Assembly (NCBI GenBank): GCA_944548615.1
Contig: OX155963.1
Span: forward strand, 29,591,659-29,655,658
From: Micropterix aruncella
Taxonomy: Eukaryota; Arthropoda; Insecta; Lepidoptera; Micropterigidae
Reading direction: 5' to 3'
Length of the DNA: 64,000 nucleotides
Below the pieces are notes generated by a model. That model was not told the DNA's origin, ran no database searches, and worked only from the letters and a program-made list of their open reading frames with translations. The position numbers and the translations under genes were made by a program. Below, in pieces: positions 54,925-64,000 of this stretch; position 1 is the first letter of the stretch, and every line of letters begins with the position of its first letter.

Positions 54925-55345
54925 TATTTATTTATTTATTTATTTAAGAAATAATTACTATAAAACATTGATTTGCTTACAAAAATAACAGGAACCGAAT
55001 GGCAAAACCTTAACTACCCCAACTGGGACTAGCCTGTTCTAGGGTGGACAGGACTCTACAATCAAGTTTGCTTGACTGCTTGGTAGCTTACAAGTGTACA
55101 AGTTTTAGTAAAAAGCTAATAACACTAAATTGCCATAAAATGTGGTCTTCAAATAATAATATTAATAATAATAATAACAATAAATATTAAAAGATAATAA
55201 ATATAATGCAATTCCATTATATACTCGGCAATAACATAAAATTCGATTAAATAATATAAATAAAGTTATATGTGAGAAAAGAAATAAACAGTCATTAATA
55301 TGTTAAGTAATATAGGATTTAATATAAAAATACCTAGTCAAAAAC
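54925..55345 (-). mobile_element. Jockey-type LINE 3' UTR copy
   Basis: Same 3' UTR as at 510-1,130 (TAACAGGAACCGAATGGC, CAACTGGGACTAGCCTG, TGTGGTCTTC), with a TTTA tail on the left and no coding part. Confidence 0.85.
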
Positions 55346-55462
55346 TCATACACACATACATATACATACATACAGAAATACATAAATATAACGATCTAGA
55401 TATATAATAGTATTATTCTTTTGCATTTTATTACATTATATTACATATCATATTATACAGTA

Positions 55463-55685
55463 CTAGCTGCGCCCCGCGGTTTCACCGGCGTGGTGATGGA
55501 AAATTGTGATAATGATGATAGAAAACTATATATCTTTATAAATTATAGCCTATGTGTTATTCTGATGTGTAAGCTATATTATTGTAAAGTTTCATTAAAT
55601 CCATTGAGTAGTTTTTGCGTGAAAGAGTAACAAACATCCATATATACATTCTTACAAACTTTCGCGTTTATAATAGTAGTAGGAT
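55463..55685 (-). mobile_element. Short non-autonomous Helitron
   Basis: The left edge ACTAGCTGCGCCCCGCGGTT is a reverse-complemented 3' terminus with CTAGT. The right edge CGCGTTTATAATAGTAGTAGGA is the reverse-complemented 5' terminus (TCCTACTA...). About 220 bp. Contains GAGTAGTTTTTGCGTGAAAGA, common in this Helitron family. Confidence 0.75.
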
Positions 55686-56237
55686 AATAGTAAAGTTATG
55701 CAGAAATATTATTATTTAGTACGAATATTTATAGCATATTTTATTAGTACGTTATTTTATTAGTATTTTATACGCATATTTTATTAGTACGTTAGTACGA
55801 ATATTTATAGCGTATTTTATTAGGAAAACATATCGCAATGCGAAACCTCTGTCTATCGTTTTTAAAGGGACCTACAAAAAACTAAATATGCGGGAAAACA
55901 TTTAATGCGGGAAAGGGGTGAGATTAAAAAAAAAAACGATTGTGTCAACCCAAAACATTCCCGGCAAGCAGCCAATTAATTATGAAAGGATAATAACATT
56001 ATGGAAGGAAGCGTGATAACATGCAACGCATTAAACAAGTTTGATTAGATCGTTTACGCAAATATACTGATCGTCGATTTGTGATTTCATCATGTGATTT
56101 TATCAATGTGATTTCGGCCCCACGACAAATCTGTGTACTAGTAGTAGTAGTAGTAGATAGAGTGTGGGGCTTGTTTCCAGCCCTTGATGTCACCTAGATC
56201 TATAAGATCTTTTGTAACTACCCACTGTGTGGTTAGG
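55686..56237. other. Unassigned, small local duplication
   Basis: About 55,720-55,830 repeats the phrase AGTACGAATATTTATAGC and TATTTTATTAGTACG. A TAG microsatellite lies near 56,139-56,156. No gene seen. Confidence 0.5.
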
Positions 56238-56432
56238 TCAGTAGTCAGCTAGTAGCCCGGTACTTCTTACCAGTCCAAGTAGATCACTGACCTTCAAGTT
56301 GGGCAGATCGCTGGGTTCGAGAAAGGCTCGTCCCAGTAAACTGTGTCTTTTGGCGGCGAGCCCTGGACAGCGACCTTCAGGTTCGTTCCTAAACGTTTGA
56401 ACCGATTTAGGAGTGTGTGGTATCGTTAGCAT
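56238..56432 (-). other. Possible orphan exon, weak
   Basis: A 64-codon minus frame, distinctly GC-richer than its surroundings (RHSLLGRAFLEPSDLPNLKV), with a strong donor-like CTG|GTAAGAAG at its 3' side and a TCCAG acceptor-like site upstream. A second minus frame over the same DNA is also open for about 30 codons (PPKDTVYWDEPFSNPAICPT). I recognise neither. It could equally be a piece of a transposon. Confidence 0.2.
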
Positions 56433-56974
56433 CGTTATGTCGTTATGTCATCAGATGTACCTAAACTGTCCAAATGTCAAATGAATAACAGTCCAATAGT
56501 CAATAAATTTTGATAAATATATCGTGTTGAATATCAGATGAAAGGTCTGATTGAGTATATTATGGACATCATTATTATCACAGAATGTTCAATCGTCTTT
56601 AAGCACTGGATGTTTACAGAGGTGACACGCATCAATAGGGCCGCAGCGGAGCATTCGTAAATTGCATATTCATTCAATGAATATCGTTTTAATTAAGAAA
56701 TTTATTCTTTAAAAACTTGCTTTTCTGCGCGAAAAAATTGTTTGTAATAATTATAAATACAAAAGTTTAATTTTTGTACCAGCGGTCGTATTTTTTAAAA
56801 ATTATTAATTTAATTATTAGATATATTGATGGGCGCTTCCTCGAAAGACGATGAAAACCGTATCGATGTCTGTCAAGTGGTTCTTGAGTTTAGCGCGATC
56901 AAACACAAAGACAGAATGACAGACGCTCCTCGAGGGGGTTATTTTATATTAAAAAGTCCTCGGTTAAAAGTCCT
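56433..56974. other. Unassigned interval
   Basis: AT-rich, no feature recognised. Confidence 0.45.
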
Positions 56975-57975
56975 TTTAAGTCTAGGTACCCCAACTATTT
57001 TGTCACGTAGACCACTCGCTGTTTTCCGTAGACCCCTACCTAAAAATTATAGAATTTTCCTAAACCTTTAAATGTGTTTTTGTCAGCTGACACAGTACTG
57101 GTCACTTACGTATGGTTTTTAGTAAAGTGCACAGTTGTAAAAAAAATAAAAACATGTCCAATTTTTAGTTGTTCATTTCTAAGCGTCCGCGACTTTGAAG
57201 TATGAAGCAGCTGAGAAAGCCGCACATAACTGCACATATAGCACTATCTCTCGCACGAATACGAATTAAAGTGCAATTTTTTCACATATCTCATTCGCAC
57301 CTACCCTCGTTGGTCATGTACGCTGGCCTCCTCCATCGACTAGTGATGCAATTTCAGTTGAGTGTTGATTTCCTTCCATGACACGAAACATGCTCGTTTG
57401 TTTATTGCGATTAATATAACTTTGAAATGCTATGCTGCACATTCAAACGGTTTTAGGTGTAATAAGACATTTACTGATCAACTAAATGTTTAATTGCACA
57501 TTGTTTAATGTGCCGTACCACCGTACAAATATTTTTGTAGACAGGCCAGTAGGAAGGGTTATAGCTCTTCTTAATTCCTTACCCACAGAAATAAATATCT
57601 TTTGTATATCCCTTTGGCAGCTAAAAAGGCAACTCCCTGCTATCTCATGTTTATCATAATCTGTCTTTTATTTAGTTTTATATTTTTATGTTTTTCTTTC
57701 TTGTTCAATGTTGGCATTAATTTAGTTATATAGTCATTTATTTTTAGACTACACTCTAGCTTAATATTTAAGGGCGAATTGGATTCATCTGTAATGCCGT
57801 TGAATACTATTTGAAACTAATACATAAATAATGACCTTCCTAAATGGGATCCGCTTACGTAAACCCCCATTTACATCTTATGCCCACCCATTTTTTCTCA
57901 TTGACATGGACACCCTGAAATTCGAAATCGACCCCTGGGGGTCTATATAGACCACTTTGGGAATCACTGTTTTAA
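56975..57975. mobile_element. Possible hAT-type element, decayed
   Basis: The right end TTTGGGAATCACTG (inverse CAGTGATTCCCAAA) is a typical hAT terminus, preceded by GGTCTATATAGACC. The left side has a degraded counterpart (TACCCCAACTATTTTGTCAC, GTAGACCACT, GTAGACCCC). Target duplication not found. A LINE UTR (57,567-57,832) lies inside. Confidence 0.4.
57567..57832 (+). mobile_element. LINE 3' UTR solo copy
   Basis: Counterpart of 28,031-28,295, from CTCTTCTTAATTCCTTACCC to CTATTTGAAACTAATACATA. Independent insertion, used to define the unit's limits. Confidence 0.8.
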
Positions 57976-59635
57976 GTATTCTGTCGACAGCTCCCAGTAT
58001 GCAACGATATGTGACCATTAAAGCACTTCTCTTTTGGAACTCACTCACTTTGACGGAAAACCGTAGCATGATGCAATTTCAAACCCAATCAAAGAAATCC
58101 CCTGCAAACCGCAGGAACAGAGCAAAAACAAAAAGTTTCTTTGTCACAAAAAGAAAACCGATAAAAGTCTTTTCTGGCGAGCGGGCGGCCTGACAAATGG
58201 GGTCTGAGTGGCGCATATGGAAATAGTGTTGGATGCTATGGATGGAGACGGGGCGCGACTGGATATGCGATGTCAAAATTCGATACGCCTGAAGCACAGG
58301 TCAAGCAGAGTCGTGGGTATCACCAGCAGATAAGACAAGAGGGGAATTTGTCCGATTCGCGGTCTCCTCAGATTTTTGCATTCCGAGGAGCGTTCATTGC
58401 GTTGCGTAAACACTTCGTTATATTTCTAGCTACACTGAGAAAAATATAACGATATAATACACGGAAATACTCATGTTTCACTTAGGATTACATATATTAC
58501 TGAGACTTCGGCCCATGCGTATGAATTAACATGACGCGTAGCGGTATTCAGTATTCAATTTATTCATTCAGAATATACAATAAAAGCATGAATTATCAAT
58601 TAAAGCTAATTATCGCATATTATAATTCGTCAGTTGCTAGTAATATATTAATATATATAGATATAAAAATATTAAAGCAGAAATATTTATTTGACAATAG
58701 CGTTGACTAAAGTCGGCTTTACACGGCAGACAAATAAAATTAAAAAGGAGAGCTGAATCGATTGTACATGAGTATACTATAAAATAGATAATTATTATAA
58801 GAATATTAATAGTCATCTTAGGCACTCTATACAAAAACTAATCACACATTGTGATGGCGTGACTATAGTTACAGTTTCTTAATGTTATTTTATTACGTCG
58901 CGATCTTGGGATCTCGCTTCTAACATGACAGCATGTAGTAGTATACGTACGGTTATAGTCGGACACATGAATCATATTGAAACTACAGTATACTGTTATT
59001 TCTGTATTAACCGTAAGGAAAATGCTGGTACATATAATCGAGTAAAGGAGATTCAACAAATTTAATTGAAATTTAAGATAATTACTATTGAAACAGCGGT
59101 AATATCTATAAAACCGTAATAATAAAATGGCAATGTAAGAATCAATCCAATATTTTTCTCAGAGTACCTTTTCACTATCCATACTTTAGTAGTAAATAGA
59201 ATAACTATTACTGTCATGATTCAAATTTCGATATTGTCATTGGCTTGTATTTAAATGGTTAGAGGCCCCATGGAACCAAAACAGTGGTGTTAAAGAAATG
59301 ATAATTTATCACACAGTAGTATGGTATTATCTATGGGTACTGCCGCGTTTGAAGCCTAAACTACTAGTCCGAATTCGCTTATAATGCTAACATATTCTGT
59401 TAATTTGTCAATATTGGCTTTGACCCTGAAATGTGAACTGATTACCATACAAGTTTAATTATTTTTTGCTTTGGAGCTTAAGTTACTGTGCCGATTGCCC
59501 CGGAAAGATATTTAGATGACTAATATCACAGACATATGTTGTTTATTTCAGCCTTACCATGTGGGAGTTTCACTCAAAAGATAGAAGATAATATACATAC
59601 AGATCAGTCATAAAACTCCCTAGATGTTATAAATA
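57976..59635. other. Unassigned, probable RUNX intron
   Basis: No convincing frame or repeat. Composition is mixed to about 58,400 and AT-rich afterwards. Confidence 0.5.
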
Positions 59636-59860
59636 GGACAAAACGAATATACCGCGTGAAATTTGTAGTAACCGACGTTTTGGCGACGATGCAGCAGCCG
59701 TTGTCCAAGGTAAACTGAGTCCAGTATACCCTGGACAACGGCGGCTGCAACGTCGCCGAAACATCGGGTGCTACAAACTTCAATCGGTAAATTCGTTTTA
59801 TCTTTTTGTCATGTCAAACAACCGCGACAGTCTATGATCCCCAAAAGTCATTAAAAGATA
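59636..59860. mobile_element. Two Penelope-like termini in inverted orientation
   Basis: Left arm 59,640-59,706 and right arm 59,732-59,799 are inverted copies of the terminal block (TGGACAACGGC.GCTGCA, GTCGCC.AAAC.TCGG, CTACAAA). The right copy continues to GTCAAACAACCGCGACAGT. Each holds a 6-bp stem GGCGGC/GTCGCC with a 6-base loop, followed by GAAAC. Confidence 0.7.
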
Positions 59861-60545
59861 AAACGGAGAACGGTTTTTTGTTCTTTTTTTTGAATCGCCA
59901 TATACTTGATTAGCAGTACATAACCAATGATAATTTTCCAAGTTGAATATTGGTTTCGTCTTTTAAATAATTTGGTTTCTCCTTTATTCGTCTTTTAAAT
60001 AATTAGTAACTATTTCTTATTATTTGTACTTTTAACCCCTAAGACACAGGAAAGTTAGTAAAAGTAAAGAGAGGTGTTTTTTTTATTTTTTTTTATTTTA
60101 TTTTATAAAATTATCCAAAAACAATACAATTGATTTTTGCGAAGCAGATAAGATTGCATTTGTGTGGATTTTATCCCCCCACTAGATTGTATATCTGTTC
60201 TGGGGTGATAGTATTTAAGACTTCACTTTAATCATAGTGACTTTTTTTTTCTCATTCATTCAGATTGCTCATTCATTCTTATAAATTTTAAGGTTATTAC
60301 AAATATATAAATGTGTATATAAATAAAGAACTAATATTAAATAAAGAAAAAGAAAATATTTAAGTTTATAGATAAGTAAAATAAATAAATATATAGAGTA
60401 ATATATAACTAAATTGACCAATAAATTAAGTAGCCTAAAAAGGTTTCTTACTGTGCACATATACTTGTGAATTTAATTAATTAATATAATATTATCATTT
60501 TTTTTTTTTTAAAGATAATCAACCGAAAAAATATTTTTCTTATCA
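59861..60545. other. Unassigned AT-rich interval
   Basis: Homopolymer T and A runs (60,075-60,110; 60,245; 60,497). No gene seen. Confidence 0.5.
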
Positions 60546-60950
60546 AGTATCAGGTGACAGATATGGACCGAAGTTTGATCCCTCAAATTATCGACCGATA
60601 CCAGCATCTGATGTTCTAGCAAAAATTTTGGAAAAAATAGTAATTACACAACTCTGTAATCATCTAGAAACCAATCACATGTCATCCGAAAACCAATACG
60701 GCTTCAGATCCAAAAATGGGAACACAAGATGCAGTACTAAAAATGTCAGAGCATATCACTAGGTATGTAGACGCCAACAAAAGGTGTATTACCGTACTTC
60801 CCGACCCCGCGCAAGCCCCCGACACAGTATCCCATGAAATGCTCCTAATGAAACTTGGGAAATATGGTATTACAGGTATCGAACTAAACTGGTTTCGCAG
60901 CTGTATTGGATCCCGAAAACAGCGTACCCGGGCAGGCGATAACTGTTGAT
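60546..60950 (+). pseudogene. Jockey-type reverse transcriptase core fragment
   Basis: Plus frames give FDPSNYRPIPASDVLAKILE, HMSSENQYGFR, then after a frameshift QDAVLKMSEHITRYVDANKR, HEMLLMKLGKYGITGIELNW. These correspond to the fingers and motif A region of jockey-type polymerases (NYRPIS...KILEK, NQYGFR.G..T.DAV, ...L...GI.G....W). The motif A aspartate context reads LPDPAQAPDTVSHE, so the catalytic block is damaged. Motif C is absent. Confidence 0.85.
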
Positions 60951-61987
60951 AACTTAATTTTGTTTGTCTATCATATAAGTTTACTCGGAGTAACAATCTA
61001 CCAAAAACGTACAAGTAGTGACCAAAATGATCTCTCTGGCACATTCTTTCCATCAAACTAAGCGGCTACGGCCTCCGGAATCCTGGCGGTCTGGTGTACA
61101 TCGGATCGAGCTCCCGGATGTGCTTGTGAAGCGAGGTTCATTACGCCCAATGGTCTTGCATTAACAGAAGGTTAAAATGCGTGTCGCATCTGGTGTATAT
61201 GCCTCCTCACTGATCTGTGCCAGACGCGCGGCCATACTGTTTCGTTTGGGCGGTTTGGTGCCCGCCATTATTTTTCATTTTCGTCATTTTTTCGGCGACC
61301 GTAGCGGCCGAAATGCCTCAGATAATGTATTGTCGATCAAACTGATTGATGGCTCGTTTGCCCGCAATGTAAATTGCAGGACATGTGGGCTGCATGATAC
61401 TTGTTTATGTTTCATTTTACCCCTCCCCATACATTTTGCGGAACACCCCATACCTACTCATATTTAAAATCCTCGATGAGAGCAGGGATATTGTTCTTTT
61501 GATAAAATATTTAGATCGAGGCTGGTAAGGTACGCCCTTTTGAAGTGACAAGCGTTTGTCTGGCGGTCGGGAAAAATGGAAAACGCGGTGTTTTTCGTGC
61601 TTGCGAAAGCGATCATAGAACAGCAAGCGAAAGCGATCATAAAACAAGATTGTTTATTTTCCATAAATATTTTATATTGCCGTTGATTTTATAGCGTATA
61701 ACATTGCTCGATTACATATTACGATTTTGCACCTAGGATTTTACTACGAATTTTACTGCACGATGTAGATGGCACTCAAAATTTCAAAAAATAATAATAT
61801 TCTCTTATATTCAATATGGCGGCGTTCTTAGTATAACAGTACGTCAGCGCTCTAAACATGCATATACGGTAACCTATCTCGGAATAATATATTAATATTT
61901 TACCAACATTTTTTTTAATTATAGCTTTTATTATTTTTACAATATTTACATAAAGATGTCAATTTGTTATTTGGTTTACAGGTTTCA
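60951..61987. other. Unassigned interval
   Basis: GC-richer at 61,050-61,330 without a recognisable domain. A short direct duplication, GCGAAAGCGATCATA, occurs at about 61,603 and 61,627. Confidence 0.5.
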
Positions 61988-63045
61988 ATTTATTTATTTA
62001 TTTATTTATTTAATAGTAACACATCTAGTAAAAAATTAATGTCATATTTGATTAAGATGTTAGCAAGAAATTGATGCGACATTATTTTTAATGATTGACA
62101 CAGTCGCCTAACTAGGCCTAGGCCTGTTCTAAGGCAGACTTTTAATGATGATATTAAGTGTGCACTGTCAACTTAATCTATAGTTAGTACTTATTTTTAA
62201 ATCGACAAATATAAAACTACAAATATTTACGCATATACAAATATGGATAGATACTTATATACATCTATAGATAAATTATATATCCATATATGCACACACA
62301 CATACATATATTTATACGAAAATAATAATAAAACCAAAATAAATAAAAATAAAAACTAAAATAATATACCTATATAAATCAATTACATATTGATATGACG
62401 CTCACATACCTATAATAGTCATTTAAAATTATCATGGAAAAACTAAATACTAAGTACCTACTAAATACTATCATTCAAAATACAACAGTCAACATATTCC
62501 CTAAACCGTCCCTACCCACCTCCAACAACCAATCAGTTAGAGATTTTTTAAAAGTGAATGTGTTCTCACTACTTTTAATTGCGTCGGGAAGATTGTTATA
62601 CATTCTAGGGCCAATGAACGTGAAATGGCGCTGGCCAAATGTTGTGTAAGATCTTGGCACCATCATATCACCAGTTCTTGTTGCTCTCGTCTTTCCAACT
62701 CGTTGATTATAAGGTGTCATTTTATTTTTAGTATATATTAGGGCCATGCGAACATAAAGCTGTCTTACATCCAAAACCTCGGACTGGATGTAAAGAGTGT
62801 CTGACGGAAATCGATACGGTTTACGTGCGATTATTTTTAAAATACATTTTTGCGCTACTTCTAGAGGGTGTAGAGTGGACCTTGTACAACCGCCCCATCC
62901 TATAATACCATTGCATAGTATAGACTGACACAATGCATAGTAGGTGTTTTTCAGTGTTCTCGGGTCCACAATATCTCTTATTTCCCTGAATATACATGCG
63001 AGTTTGCGCCGCACCTTCATCGCCAGCTTATCAGCGTATCGTATA
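61988..63045 (-). mobile_element. Jockey/CR1-type LINE, 5'-truncated, fairly intact
   Basis: A continuous 181-codon minus frame (63,020-62,475) gives the polymerase C-terminus: KLACIFREIRDIVDPRTLKN, YYALCQSILCNGIIGWGGCT, YIQSEVLDVRQLYVRMALIY, FGQRHFTFIGPRMYNNLPDA. The 3' UTR follows, ending in a TTTA tail near 61,988. It is a cousin of the fragment at 510-1,696, with a similar UTR phrase (AACTAGGCCTAGGCCTGTTC). Younger than most LINE pieces here. Confidence 0.85.
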
Positions 63046-63203
63046 CGTAATAAGTTCGTACTTTAAAGCGCGTAATTAATATAATTGAATATAAGTTATT
63101 ATGTATTGAAACATGTACACCAAATAAAAAAATGACATCTAAATAATAGCAAAACTATAAGTTATAACATTTAAGAATTCGTTTTTCTTATATTACTAGC
63201 GAC
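63046..63203. other. Short unassigned spacer
   Basis: AT-rich, no feature. Confidence 0.4.
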
Positions 63204-63900
63204 CTGCCCCGGCTTCGCACGGGTGCAATTTATTATTAAATAAAATGAGGAGTGCGCTTAGCAGGGAAATATGTAGTACATTTATTTTATAACGTTTATT
63301 TATTTATTTATAAGTTTTTAATTATGTCACAAATGAGAAAAACGAATAATGTCAAAATTTGTTAGTCGTAATTTTATCGTGAAACATACTCGTAGATCGA
63401 AATTTGTCCACGGTTTATAGATTCAAATTTGGATAATTTTATCTGTCAGCGTCAAAATGTTATTTTTACTGCCAGTTATTAATGTTTTTATATGGAAATG
63501 GTTTTGGTGGTGAGACCAATGGTGCCAGTCTCATTTTAACCACTTCGCAATACAAAGTTCGTGGCGGTACTTCAAGGCATTGCAATATTGACACAAATGG
63601 TCCGATTCTCCAATTTGCACGCATCCATAATCACTGTATTGTATCGCCAGATCATAATAGAATGCCTCTATGTATGTGTTTTGTCTAAAATTCAATCGTC
63701 TTTGCACTGCAACATTACGTATCCGTGCCGCTTCATTCAATTCTTGGCGATGCTCATCGCTTTCAGTTGCTCCTGCCGCTTTGCCGTCTTGTCGTCTTGC
63801 TCGAGCGGTCACCTTGCTGATATTGGAGCGTCTGCGCAAGGGCATAACTGTGAAAAATGTTTGCAAAATCTGGAAAAACATTCACGAATTACACAAATTC
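63204..63900 (-). mobile_element. Helitron with remnant of Rep/helicase N-terminus
   Basis: The left edge ACTAGCGACCTGCCCCGGCT is a reverse-complemented Helitron 3' end. Upstream on the minus strand a frame starting at Met 63,845 reads MPLRRRSNISKVTARARRQ, then NFRQNTYIEAFYYDLAIQYS, VQIGESDHLCQYCNALKYRH, the start of a Helitron replicase. A frameshift follows; in another frame GEVVKMRLAPLVSPPKP continues the family pattern (GKV.LPPL..PP.P). The rest of the replicase is deleted, bringing the N-terminus close to the 3' end. The 5' terminus is beyond the window or unrecognised. Confidence 0.75.
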
Positions 63901-64000
63901 AGTTAATTCAGTTGATTTACCTTCAGAATCACGGCAACTCTATGAAAAATTCGTAAAATTCAACTGTCAAATGTCAGTTTTCGCGCCGTGCCGCAATCTT

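Noticed and set aside
60682..61056. 124-codon minus-strand frame
   Set aside because: Antisense shadow of a jockey-type RT fragment on the plus strand.

Overview
The window looks like nuclear DNA of an insect, most likely a butterfly or moth. It is AT-rich, has almost no long open frames, and is crowded with Helitrons ending in GCTAGT, tRNA-derived SINEs, RTE, jockey/CR1-type and mariner remnants, and Penelope-like fragments. I saw no bacterial operon, rRNA gene or free-standing tRNA gene. The species call is an inference from repeat types and from one host exon.

Host gene. The only convincing host coding sequence is the last exon of a RUNX-family transcription factor (minus strand, 49,734-50,401). 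It has a clear splice acceptor and ends in the Groucho-binding VWRPY tail. No Runt-domain exon is in view, so the 13.6 kb to its right is probably intron and the left part of the window is probably downstream intergenic DNA.

Layout. 0-20 kb is a patchwork: jockey-type fragments, a near-perfect 1 kb inverted repeat (2.5-3.5 kb), a three-copy unknown repeat (4.2-6.2 kb), a 1.5 kb inverted-terminal-repeat transposon (7.7-9.2 kb), a hAT MITE with its target duplication (9.6-10.1 kb), a SINE, a pogo-like transposase tail, and a 117-bp tandem repeat family invaded by a ~670-bp retroposon, called R600 here. 20.8-24.4 kb holds a full-length non-LTR retrotransposon with a C2H2 finger, reverse transcriptase and restriction-like (REL) endonuclease, inserted in a Penelope-like element. 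From inside that element to about 44.47 kb, roughly 7.1 kb is present three times in tandem. The breakpoint cuts the endonuclease off the second and third reverse transcriptases. Each unit carries the same cargo: a GIY-YIG fragment, a 69-bp minisatellite, a Helitron, the 117-bp repeat and a 5'-inverted LINE. 44.5-49.5 kb has another R600, a decayed fourth copy of the REL element, Penelope ends and a mariner remnant. 50.4-64 kb holds scattered Helitron, SINE, hAT, Penelope and LINE pieces.

How the parts relate. The order of events can be partly read from nesting. Penelope-like DNA was hit first by a short, then by a full REL element. That locus was then tandemly duplicated. An extra ~849-bp Helitron-like insert entered only unit 2. 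R600 inserted in at least three places, leaving 11-15 bp duplications. The full REL element has an open frame and intact motifs and could be recently active. Coordinates of decayed repeats are approximate to tens of bases.
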